Assembly (NCBI GenBank): GCA_002440085.1
Contig: DJRM01000006.1
Coordinates: 1 to 28,036, forward strand
Reading direction: 5' to 3'
Source of the DNA: Bacteroidales bacterium UBA6360
GTDB taxonomy: Bacteria; Bacteroidota; Bacteroidia; Bacteroidales; UBA932
DNA: 28,036 nt
The notes beneath the pieces were generated by a model. It saw nothing but the letters and a program-made list of their open reading frames with translations. It had not been told where the DNA came from and searched no databases. Shown piece after piece: positions 7,333 to 15,276 of the stretch. Made by a program: the position numbers and the translations under genes. The first letter of the stretch is position 1; each line of letters begins with the position of its first letter.

Positions 7333-8406
7333 TCAGTGCTGACGGATAAGCCCATAGCCTTCGGTCGCTGTGCGCCTGCGCTCCCAGATCTGTTCCAGTT
7401 CCTCGTGGGTGCCCTTCATCGGCATATCGTGCGTCCGGGCATCGTCGAGCATCTTCCACGCAAACTCCGACGCAATGGCCGCGTCCCGCAGAGACGGAAG
7501 CCTCGGGTCGGTCGTCCCGTTCCGCAGGCAGTCGGCATAGACGTCGATGAGTTTGTCGATGTTCTTTCCCCCGTACGGCCGCTCTATCCTCTCCGTGCGC
7601 GTGACTCCGTGGATGTCGACCACGGCCGTCTTGAAGTCGTGGCTCATCCGGGCTATACCCTTCGTACCGATGATGTCAGCGTAGGAGTTATGGGTCTGGA
7701 CTTTCGCCAACTGACCGTAGTTGTGACCCTGGGTGATGTCGAAGACTACCCCGTTCTCGAACGTCCCGTGGGTCTGGAGCCACCACGGGTCCTTCCATTC
7801 CCAAAGGCGGATGGCCTGCGCATGCCAGGTCTTGTACTCGCTGCCGGTGAGCCAGCGCGCGATGTCTATATAGTGCATCCCGCAGTCGTGGAACGCAGGC
7901 CCCTCGAACTCGTGATGACCCTCACCCGGTGACAGGCCGGGCGTCATGTGACAAAGGCGGACAATGGCAAGCTCACCGAGTTCACCGGAGAGGATCACGT
8001 CCTTCAGATCGTTGTAATACCACGAGTTACGAAGATACAAGTCGACCGTCGAAAGGAGTCCGGAGTTCTCCGTCTCCCTGACGACTTCCCACTCACGCTC
8101 TATGGTGTCGGCTATCGGCTTCTCCATTATTATGTTCTTCCCCGTCGCCACAGCCTTCCGCACGCGGCCGAGCCTCGTGTCGGCAAGAGCCGTCAGAGCC
8201 ACAACCTCCACCTCGGGGTCATTGAATATCTCGTCCTCATCCTTGGTCCGGACAACATCCGGAAACTTCTCCGCGGCAATGCCCAGAGAAGCATCGGAAA
8301 CATCGCAGATGTACTTAAGTTCCCATTTGTCACTCTTTTGGAACTCGTCCGCGAAGAATCCGCCCATACGCCCATAACCGATAAGTCCGACCTTTATTTT
8401 CTTCAT
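7333..8406 (-). CDS. Cytoplasmic Gfo/Idh/MocA family oxidoreductase
   Basis: The protein is 357 residues from the ATG at 8406 (MKKIKVGLIGYGRMGG), chosen because the Rossmann strand normally begins within the first ten residues; the frame is open 7 codons further upstream. The dinucleotide motif GLIGYGRMGG is at 8-17, the conserved lysine in MEKPI at 94-98, and the catalytic D-x3-H pattern HDCGMHYIDIARW at 173-185 (Asp174, His178). There is no signal peptide, so it acts in the cytoplasm with NAD(P). The substrate is likely a sugar, inositol or keto-sugar. Beside a Tat-exported paralogue and a DUF1080 gene, a role in oxidising or re-reducing a 3-keto sugar is plausible but inferred. Confidence 0.85.
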   Translation of the reverse strand: MKKIKVGLIGYGRMGGFFADEFQKSDKWELKYICDVSDASLGIAAEKFPDVVRTKDEDEIFNDPEVEVVALTALADTRLGRVRKAVATGKNIIMEKPIADTIEREWEVVRETENSGLLSTVDLYLRNSWYYNDLKDVILSGELGELAIVRLCHMTPGLSPGEGHHEFEGPAFHDCGMHYIDIARWLTGSEYKTWHAQAIRLWEWKDPWWLQTHGTFENGVVFDITQGHNYGQLAKVQTHNSYADIIGTKGIARMSHDFKTAVVDIHGVTRTERIERPYGGKNIDKLIDVYADCLRNGTTDPRLPSLRDAAIASEFAWKMLDDARTHDMPMKGTHEELEQIWERRRTATEGYGLIRQH

Positions 8407-8472
8407 TATGATATAGTTAACGCTCATGCCGCAGGCACAAGCAACAAGTAATCAGTTATTAGCCACAACGCA

Positions 8473-8496
8473 GAATCGGGCGTATTCTCCCGATTC
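8473..8496 (-). other. Hairpin upstream of the cytoplasmic oxidoreductase gene
   Basis: GAATCGGG (8473-8480) and CCCGATTC (8489-8496) form a perfect 8-bp stem with an 8-base loop inside the 181-bp gap between the GH31-GH43 gene and the oxidoreductase gene. No T-run follows on the minus strand. I found no TAnnTTTG promoter box in this gap. Confidence 0.45.
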
Positions 8497-8587
8497 CACG
8501 ATGTTATAGACCGCAGAAACTTGCGTTTTATACTCATTGGCCGTATAAATTTTTCTCAGAAACTATTTCAGTCCTTCACACACGGCT

Positions 8588-11251
8588 TCAATACTTCCAC
8601 TCGCCCATCCAGTCCACGAGGAAGCGGTCACCCTCAAAGCGTATCGGGAGCCAGATGTAGCGAGAGTCAATGAGATCGTCAGGGTTCCATCTGTCACCCA
8701 CATAGATGTACTGTTCCCTGCCACCGAGCTTGATATCCTTTGTCTCCTGAAGCTTTAGAATGTAGGTGCTCTGGGAGCGGTAGGTCAGCTCCGCGCCCTC
8801 TCCCGAACACGGGTTGCCGAGCTCTTTCCACGGGCCGAAAATGTTGTCAGCAACAGCTGTCCTCGCCGCATTCGGAGCCCAGCCGGAGCAGCCAGACATC
8901 ATCAGATAGTATTTGCCGTCTTTCTTGAATATGGCAGGGGCTTCCATCGAACGTCCGGCAAACGCACGCGCATACTTTCCGGTGTGGGCGGTGTAGTCGT
9001 CGGTGAGCTCCGCTATCTGGAGGGTGTAGTTCTCCTCCGAAGCATAGATGTGATAGGCCTTGCCGTCATCATCGACAAACACGGTCTGGTCACGAGCCAT
9101 CTGCCCTCCGGAAAAGTCCCTCTTGAAAAGCATCCCCTGTCTTATGCTCGCGATGTAAAGGTCCGTATCCACTTCCCAAAACACCGGGTCGCTCCAATCC
9201 TGCTCCTTCTGCCAGTCATTTATATCCAGCGCCCATTTGCCCGGATTCACCCTTCCGGAGCGAAGGAACCTGAACGGGCCGACGGGGTTGTCGGCTGTCG
9301 CGACTCCATATCTTGCCGCGGCATAGGCCTGCCCCTTGAGTTCAAGGTGGAACCACATGACGTATTTGCCGGTCTTTTCGTTATAGATGACCTTTGGACG
9401 CTCCAGAATGCAGCCGGACTCGATGTCGCTACCCGAGCCGTCCGGGTCCACCTTCAGCGCAAGCCCTTCGTCATTCCAGTTGTAAAGGTCAGTGGAAGAG
9501 TAGCAGTGCACCCCGTCAAGCGCCAGTCCGCTCTGGTTCTTGTGTTCGCCATACATGTAGTATTTTCCGTCACGGTAAAGCAGGCCAGCGCCGTGGGCAT
9601 TGATAATTTTCCCTTCCGTGTCCGTCCATATTTCCCCTGGACGGAATGATTCGTTGTCCGCGGAGGCGTTCCTGTCCGCAGGCTCGAACCAGAGAAGGCG
9701 GGAAAGAGGCACTTTGATGGTGTAGGCCTTCCCTCCCTTGTAGATTTTGCCCTCGTCATCGCGCCATTTTCCTTCGGGAAGTTTCACCGTACGGACGTTC
9801 TCCGCTGACATGACAGGAGCGACGAGGTATCTGTCTCCGAGCATGTACTGGTCTTTGCAGTCTTCGAAACCCTGGCCGGGGAATGAGTATTCCATATGCC
9901 GCACTATAGGTTCACCGGTGACAGCGGCATTCCTTGCACAAGAGAGGATGTAATCCCCGAGCTGCTCATGCCATTTGGCGTATTTGACGCATGTTTCGAG
10001 GTTCTCCTTGTTCAGAATCCGCCACGGGGCCACGGAGAACTGCATCATCGGCATCATCGAGTGTATCTGGCAGGAACGGACAATCAGCGACTGGTCGAAT
10101 TCCTCAGGGTCGATACCGAGGAAACTCTTGTATTCCCCACCACCGATCATGTCCGGGCAGGTGTAGGCATAGCCGAGCAGGCCTGCTGCTATCATCGAAG
10201 GCACGAGGCTCGCGACTCCCTCCCAAGAGTATTTCTTGTCTCCGAGGCGCTGCACCAGAGGCAGCCCGCCCGCTTTCCATGAAGCGCGGAATTCATTGTA
10301 AGGAAAATCGAGGCCGAGCCTTGACCAGAGCAAGGTCTGGTCATCGTCATAGGATTTGCCGTCAAAGACAGTGATCTTGTCCTCCTGATACTGGTCAGGA
10401 TCCCCGGCGTCGAACTTGAAGCCGTCGATGCCGTAGTCCCGCTGCATTTTCTTGAGGACATCGCGAAGATGCGCGCAGGCTTCGGGGTTGCTGAGGTCGT
10501 AGCAGGCGCTCGCCCCGTTCCACCAATCATGGATTGCCGGCATGTTGCTGCCTTTTCTCTTGGTCAGATATCCCTTATCCATCAGGAACCTGTATTCCTC
10601 GCTGTCAGCGGACACGAACGGACTAATCCACAGCATCACCTTGAAGCCCATGGCGTGGAGTTCGTCCACCATGCCCTTGGGATCTGGGAACTTGTCCGGA
10701 CGGAACTCAAAGTTGCCGTAGTCCTTCTGCCAGTTGTCGTCGATCATCAGTATGCCAGCGGGGAAGCCGTTGCCGACAATGCCCCTTGCGTATTCCAGAA
10801 TGTCCGCCTGGTTCTGGTCGTACATCAGTTCAATCCAGGTGTTGTACTGCGGCTTCGAGAAGAACATGACTGGCGGCAGTTTGCCGTCCGGCGCCAAGTA
10901 CTTCCCGGAGGCGGCAAGATAGGCTTCCCTCAAAGTGCTTCCCGCTGAGACAAGCTCAACCTTTCCCCTTGCGGCGTCAACGCTGAGCTTTCCGTCCTTT
11001 ACACTGAAACGGAACGGGCCGTCGCACCAGATGTATCGTCCCTTGCTGGAGACGAGCAGCGGGGTAGTCTGGCTATTGAAGTTCTGCCATTGCAGGTCAG
11101 CTTCCACCTCGCTGTACGGCATCTTCTCTCCAAGTCCGCTCGCCCCGCCCCACCATTTCTCGCCGGGGAGGATGTCGATTTCCTTTACTTCCTGCGCCGC
11201 TGCGGCAATGGCAAGACCGAGGGAGAGGATTATGAGTATTATTTTTTTCAT
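8588..11251 (-). CDS. Secreted GH31-GH43 fusion glycoside hydrolase
   Basis: The 887-residue protein has a cleavable signal peptide (LAIAAAAQ, about 1-20). Residues ~20-525 form a GH31 retaining alpha-glycosidase module: the nucleophile is Asp281 in FKFDAGD and the acid/base is probably Asp338 in LGDKKYSW. The KFDAG motif is closer to GH31 members with alpha-galactosidase-like activity than to classical alpha-glucosidases. Residues ~536-887 form a GH43 module with INAHGAG (549-555), EAPAIFKKDGKYYL with likely acid Glu770, GWAPNAAR and RSQST (Gln827). This pattern fits subfamily GH43_34 or its relatives, which act on galactose- or galactofuranose-type links; the subfamily call is from memory. 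Both catalytic centres look intact. It sits between the SusCD block and the oxidation cassette and probably acts in the periplasm. Confidence 0.85.
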   Translation of the reverse strand: MKKIILIILSLGLAIAAAAQEVKEIDILPGEKWWGGASGLGEKMPYSEVEADLQWQNFNSQTTPLLVSSKGRYIWCDGPFRFSVKDGKLSVDAARGKVELVSAGSTLREAYLAASGKYLAPDGKLPPVMFFSKPQYNTWIELMYDQNQADILEYARGIVGNGFPAGILMIDDNWQKDYGNFEFRPDKFPDPKGMVDELHAMGFKVMLWISPFVSADSEEYRFLMDKGYLTKRKGSNMPAIHDWWNGASACYDLSNPEACAHLRDVLKKMQRDYGIDGFKFDAGDPDQYQEDKITVFDGKSYDDDQTLLWSRLGLDFPYNEFRASWKAGGLPLVQRLGDKKYSWEGVASLVPSMIAAGLLGYAYTCPDMIGGGEYKSFLGIDPEEFDQSLIVRSCQIHSMMPMMQFSVAPWRILNKENLETCVKYAKWHEQLGDYILSCARNAAVTGEPIVRHMEYSFPGQGFEDCKDQYMLGDRYLVAPVMSAENVRTVKLPEGKWRDDEGKIYKGGKAYTIKVPLSRLLWFEPADRNASADNESFRPGEIWTDTEGKIINAHGAGLLYRDGKYYMYGEHKNQSGLALDGVHCYSSTDLYNWNDEGLALKVDPDGSGSDIESGCILERPKVIYNEKTGKYVMWFHLELKGQAYAAARYGVATADNPVGPFRFLRSGRVNPGKWALDINDWQKEQDWSDPVFWEVDTDLYIASIRQGMLFKRDFSGGQMARDQTVFVDDDGKAYHIYASEENYTLQIAELTDDYTAHTGKYARAFAGRSMEAPAIFKKDGKYYLMMSGCSGWAPNAARTAVADNIFGPWKELGNPCSGEGAELTYRSQSTYILKLQETKDIKLGGREQYIYVGDRWNPDDLIDSRYIWLPIRFEGDRFLVDWMGEWKY

Positions 11252-11294
11252 TTCGTGTCTGTAGTGATATGCAGATTATTTTATTCCTAAATAA

Positions 11295-11332
11295 CAGCTC
11301 CTTGATTCCATAACAGCGGAATCAAGGGGCTG
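11295..11332 (-). terminator. Long-stem hairpin between the binding-protein block and the GH31-GH43 gene
   Basis: CAGCTCCTTGATTCC (11295-11309) and GGAATCAAGGGGCTG (11318-11332) form a 15-bp stem with one wobble position and an eight-base loop. On the minus strand it is followed by TTATTTAGG, a broken T-rich tract. It may be a weak or partial terminator that lowers read-through from the SusCD operon into the enzyme genes, or an mRNA-protecting 3' end. Confidence 0.5.
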
Positions 11333-11362
11333 CTTTAATTATATAAAACTTAATAAGTACTA

Positions 11363-12688
11363 CTATTGTTCGCCAAGATCAATGTCGCGTTCAAGGGTGA
11401 AGTTGTCAAGGTAAATCCGCGGCTTGCTTTTATATTGCCACCAGTTGAACAGAGTTCTGAATGACTGGCTTTGCTCCAAAATGCTCCGATCTTTGCCTTC
11501 GAAGTTCAGATCCTTGAAATACACAGTAATCCTATGCCACTGGCCTTTACGAAGGTCCTGCGAGCCGACTTCAACCTTGACATCACCGCTTTTTGTACCC
11601 AAGTAGAAGCGGTATTCATAGATGCCTTCGACATCCGCTACGTCACACTCATAGTAAACATCGAATGACATACGGTCCCAACGGGTAAGATCTATGTATT
11701 TGGTATTGTCCGAAACAGCGAATCCACCTTCCCACCATTGGTTGACTCCACCTTTGCCGTCCAAAGGATAATTCCAAATCACACATTTGCCGGAGGTGTT
11801 GATTCCGCTTGGATTAGGATTATCTACAATAGATGAAACCTCAGTGCCCGCCGCGAGTATTCCATCTGGTTTGAACGGATAGTCAACAGGGTTTTCATTG
11901 TCATAGGCAGGTATAAGACCTGCGTTCTCCATGTCAAGCAACAGCCAGGACTTTCCGCCCGGATCGGCGATAAGGTATGGGTTCGGCCTGTTCTTCTGGT
12001 TAATCACCATGGTCTTCTTGCCGCGGATACCCTCGCCCTTGAACTCGATGGATGCAGAGCGCGGAGACTCCTCATTATCGTATTCGTAAACTTTATAGAC
12101 CTCAATATGGGTATATGGATCCGTCTCATCGGGCTGTGTCTCGGCATGCTTTATCCAATCCTTACCCGTCGTGCTCACAGTCTGGGTGTATGGGACATTT
12201 GCGCGCACCTTGATCTGGATCATACCTCCGGCAGCAGGGTATTTGGACAGGTCTTCATCGGACGAGACTTCAAAGAAAATGCTTGAAGCCTGCTTGATGC
12301 TCATTGTCCCGCTGTATTCCCCGGCGGTGAGTTTCAGCGTGGCCTCACGGGCTACTTGGCCTTCGTTCTGGTCTATGACCAAATCAAAGCTCGTTTCCCC
12401 GTTGGATTGTTCCTCCGCAGGACGCACCGAGCACCAGCCTTCATCATCCGAGAGATAGACCACGGAGGCTTTCCAACTGTAATTCGTCTTGAAGTTGAAC
12501 GTCACTGTCTTCTGATGGTAGTCTACATCGACACCGTCTTTGAACTGCTTTGTGCTTTCCTCCGACATCTCGAAGTATCCGGCCACTTCGATGTCATCCT
12601 TGGCTGACGGGCTGCATGACCCGGCGAACGCCACCAATGCAAGAGCTGCCACTCCAAGTCTCCAACCCGCAATGTTAAATCTTTTCAT
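11363..12688 (-). CDS. BACON-repeat surface lipoprotein with C-terminal carbohydrate-binding-like domain
   Basis: The 441-residue protein has a lipoprotein signal with lipobox AGSC (Cys25). Two BACON-like immunoglobulin-type repeats follow: about 52-134, closing with GTMSIKQA, and about 137-233, closing with TMVINQKN. The C-terminal ~190 residues (248-441) contain LLLDMENAGLIPAYD, a tryptophan-rich middle (GGVNQWWEGGF) and a closing strand KPRIYLDNFTLERD, which resembles a jelly-roll carbohydrate-binding domain. No catalytic motif is visible. By position, last in the tightly spaced SusC-to-here block, it is probably a surface glycan-binding protein. It starts 24 bp after the preceding gene's stop. 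The C-terminal domain family is not recognised with certainty. Confidence 0.75.
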   Translation of the reverse strand: MKRFNIAGWRLGVAALALVAFAGSCSPSAKDDIEVAGYFEMSEESTKQFKDGVDVDYHQKTVTFNFKTNYSWKASVVYLSDDEGWCSVRPAEEQSNGETSFDLVIDQNEGQVAREATLKLTAGEYSGTMSIKQASSIFFEVSSDEDLSKYPAAGGMIQIKVRANVPYTQTVSTTGKDWIKHAETQPDETDPYTHIEVYKVYEYDNEESPRSASIEFKGEGIRGKKTMVINQKNRPNPYLIADPGGKSWLLLDMENAGLIPAYDNENPVDYPFKPDGILAAGTEVSSIVDNPNPSGINTSGKCVIWNYPLDGKGGVNQWWEGGFAVSDNTKYIDLTRWDRMSFDVYYECDVADVEGIYEYRFYLGTKSGDVKVEVGSQDLRKGQWHRITVYFKDLNFEGKDRSILEQSQSFRTLFNWWQYKSKPRIYLDNFTLERDIDLGEQ

Positions 12689-12712
12689 TTTCTATTGTCG
12701 TTTATTATGTGA

Positions 12713-14155
12713 TTACTTAAGAATATATCCTTCACCGACTCCCTCAGGGTTCTTCAATGTCATCACCCCGTCAAGAGACACTTCTATGTCATCGACCTCG
12801 CCCCATTCCATGAACATGTCGTCTGTGTTAAAGACACGCTTGCCGACTGCGGGAGGAAACACGATTTTCCCGTCAGCCTTGTTGAAGACAACGAAGATGC
12901 GCCCTGTCTCGTACTGCACCGCGGCATAGCCGTCCGGTGAGAGATAGGCTGTAGGAGATGTGTAAATGCCTGTCGAGGAATCCCATTTGCGCTGGTCCAG
13001 CGGCGTAGCATTCTTGTTTTCCCAGATGGAAACGACCCTGATAAGTTTCAGCCTGTCAGGCACTTCCCTGATGCTTTGATAGCTTGGCATGTCTCCCGTG
13101 CCGCCGAAACGCGATTTCCAGAAGAAGGTCGAACCCACTGCGGCCGCATTTCCTGCAATGATTCTGTTGCGGTCTTCTCTCCATACGTCAGGAGTGGTGC
13201 ATCCCAGCATGGAACGCAGCCGGGCCTCGGGCATATCCTTGAAAAGAGGGGAGTTGAAAATGTTTTTGTCGTCAACAAACTGAATGTCGCCGCCTCCCAT
13301 TCCGGAGCCTTCCTGTATCAGAAGATCCGGCATGAGTTCCTTGGCGTCGGGACGGTTCTCGACATCCTTTATCCAGTGGGAATAGATGCTCGTAGGCTCG
13401 AAAATGAATCTGGCTCCCGGCCATATTTTCCTTATCTCGCTGAAGAGCTTCTTGAAATAGGCCGCACGGCCTTCAACATAAGTGTCATAGTCGTAGTGCA
13501 TGCCTTCGATCTTGGGCGGCTCGCCGTTATACTTGGCAGGAAGATCCACTCCGGCGAACGCCAGTCCCGGGATGTCCCATGCCACTCCCCCGAAAACAAA
13601 GCCTCTGTCTTTCCTCTCTGTTTCCCGGGCTTGCTCTATGCACTTTTCCACAATCCTGTCTATCACCCACTGCTTGCGCAAGTCGGCCATAAGTTCATAA
13701 AACTGGCCGCCGTTATGAATATATCCGGACACCAGGTTATCGGGAAATTTCGCATCCGGATCCCTCCATATCAGAGTCTCTTCCATTTCTTTCTGCAGAG
13801 ACTCCGAGTATGTGGTTCCGGGCCAAATCTGGTAGTTGCTGCAGGCATACGGCTCCGGAGAGTCGAAGAAAAATTCCATGTCCGCTGCATTCTGGTCATA
13901 CTCCATATCATCCATATACATTATGGCCTTATGGCGCAACTGTTTGGCGTACAGAAGATTGTCAGCTGCGGTTCCGTTCCAATTTATTCCCCAGAGGTCA
14001 TAGATGTAGGTGGTATCCACCTTATTGATATCCTGTTCCGGCCTTATGTCCACTTTGGGCAGAAGACCATCCGCCATGCTCTTGCCACAGGAGATGAATG
14101 CTCCCGCCGCCGCAGCAAGGCACACTATATATCCCGTAAGTTTCCTCTTATTCAT
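12713..14155 (-). CDS. Putative glycoside hydrolase lipoprotein, family not assigned
   Basis: The protein is 480 residues from the ATG at 14155; the open frame reaches further upstream, but only this start gives an N-terminal lipoprotein signal (lipobox FISC, Cys23) and respects the preceding stop at 14179. The sequence reads like a TIM-barrel glycosidase: YIYDLWGINWNG (50-61), HKAIMYMDDMEYD (75-87), an AWDIPGLAF strand (192-200), RFIFEPTSIYSHW (249-261), LLIQEGSGMGGGD (278-290) and a closing beta-rich C-terminus. Several Asp/Glu at strand ends (Asp194, Glu252, Glu282) are candidate catalytic residues. I do not recognise a numbered GH family. Sitting between a DUF1735-type and a BACON-type lipoprotein in the operon, it could be the surface endo-acting enzyme of the locus. 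Confidence 0.6.
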   Translation of the reverse strand: MNKRKLTGYIVCLAAAAGAFISCGKSMADGLLPKVDIRPEQDINKVDTTYIYDLWGINWNGTAADNLLYAKQLRHKAIMYMDDMEYDQNAADMEFFFDSPEPYACSNYQIWPGTTYSESLQKEMEETLIWRDPDAKFPDNLVSGYIHNGGQFYELMADLRKQWVIDRIVEKCIEQARETERKDRGFVFGGVAWDIPGLAFAGVDLPAKYNGEPPKIEGMHYDYDTYVEGRAAYFKKLFSEIRKIWPGARFIFEPTSIYSHWIKDVENRPDAKELMPDLLIQEGSGMGGGDIQFVDDKNIFNSPLFKDMPEARLRSMLGCTTPDVWREDRNRIIAGNAAAVGSTFFWKSRFGGTGDMPSYQSIREVPDRLKLIRVVSIWENKNATPLDQRKWDSSTGIYTSPTAYLSPDGYAAVQYETGRIFVVFNKADGKIVFPPAVGKRVFNTDDMFMEWGEVDDIEVSLDGVMTLKNPEGVGEGYILK

Positions 14156-14178
14156 AATATTATCATCTATCATTTCCA

Positions 14179-15261
14179 TTACTTTGAAACGGTGGGCGTG
14201 AACTCCTCGAACGCGACGTCGTTGTCGCGAAACACCAATGTGTCCTTCACCGCATAGGTCTTGTCGGCAGACTTCACCTTGTAGTCCAGGTAAAAGGCAA
14301 TGCGTTTCTTGCCGCCCCACTCTTCAGTGTCCTTCACGAACTTGCCGTTGCCGCTGATGGCATTTTCGCTGCCCTCGTCGGTGGTTATCCTGACTGTATT
14401 GTCTTTTTCGTCAACATCTATAAGGGCACGGAACTTCAATGAGGACACGGCGAGGCGGTCCGTATAAAGCAGACGGTGCATCCCGCGCGTCTGAAGCAGC
14501 GGCCTGAAGTTGGTCTTTTCGATGTACCCGCCTTCCCAGCCATATCCTTTGCCTTCGGTCTCGCCTTCAACCTGCTCCATGCCCCGACGCAGGTAGGTGC
14601 CATGATAGGGGTTGACATATTTCACGGCGTAGATGGTGAAATTTTTAGGCTTCACGCTCCACTGGGTTGACTGACGTGGATCGGCGCCTCCCCATTTTTC
14701 TGTCCATGCCGGGAGTCCTGACGTAAGCGACGTATATACACTCCCGACCAGCACTGAATCTGTAGTCGCCTTGGTTATGCGTATGGGCAGGGCATAGCAG
14801 TTCTGATATGAAAGAGGATCCTCGAAGAAGGCGTCTGTCAACTGGACAGTTACGCCGCCGCTGAAGTTGCCTTTCTCAATCACCATCTTGTCGGTGCCGA
14901 GAGGTTCATAATGGGTGGAAGGAAGCATCTTGAGATTGAACTTCTCCTTTGTCGTGGAGGACTCTCCCGAGAGTTTTTCAAGCAGATTCGGCTCCACCTC
15001 GAAATTTACGATGATGTCTTCCTTGTTGTCACGGACCCCGCCCATGGCCGCCTGAATCTGAAACCTGTGGTTGTGATCGTTTGTCAGGTCATAGTACTCC
15101 GACTCGCCCAGCACTATGGTGCGCATAGGATACTGGAAGGCAAAGTACGTTGTCGTATATTCAAAATCCTCGAATTCCGGCAAACGGCTCTGGCAGGCGG
15201 TCATGGCCACACCGGCCGACAGGCACAGGAGGAAGAATCTGTTCGTTCTACTGTTATTCAT
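14179..15261 (-). CDS. DUF1735/DUF5627-type surface glycan-binding lipoprotein
   Basis: The 360-residue lipoprotein has lipobox MTAC (Cys23). Residues ~35-170 look like the DUF1735 (BT_3987-type) beta-sandwich, including YPMRTIVLGE and the later SYQNCYALPIRITKA stretch. Residues ~205-355 resemble DUF5627, with KYVNPYHGTYLRRG and FYLDYKVKSADKTYAVKDTL. Such proteins are non-catalytic surface glycan-binding lipoproteins encoded beside SusC/SusD pairs. The gene starts 15 bp after SusD2 and ends 23 bp before the putative glycosidase gene, so it is surely in the same operon. Confidence 0.78.
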   Translation of the reverse strand: MNNSRTNRFFLLCLSAGVAMTACQSRLPEFEDFEYTTTYFAFQYPMRTIVLGESEYYDLTNDHNHRFQIQAAMGGVRDNKEDIIVNFEVEPNLLEKLSGESSTTKEKFNLKMLPSTHYEPLGTDKMVIEKGNFSGGVTVQLTDAFFEDPLSYQNCYALPIRITKATTDSVLVGSVYTSLTSGLPAWTEKWGGADPRQSTQWSVKPKNFTIYAVKYVNPYHGTYLRRGMEQVEGETEGKGYGWEGGYIEKTNFRPLLQTRGMHRLLYTDRLAVSSLKFRALIDVDEKDNTVRITTDEGSENAISGNGKFVKDTEEWGGKKRIAFYLDYKVKSADKTYAVKDTLVFRDNDVAFEEFTPTVSK

Positions 15262-15276
15262 CTGAATGGCTGATTT

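Noticed and set aside
13076..14257. A 393-codon open frame on the + strand opposite the putative glycosidase gene
   Set aside because: It is antisense to a gene with a clear signal peptide and operon spacing, has no recognisable domain, and such antisense frames occur throughout this GC-rich region.
14156..14320. An upstream start for the putative glycosidase gene
   Set aside because: It would overlap the end of the DUF1735-type gene and bury the lipoprotein signal inside the protein; the ATG at 14155 fits both.
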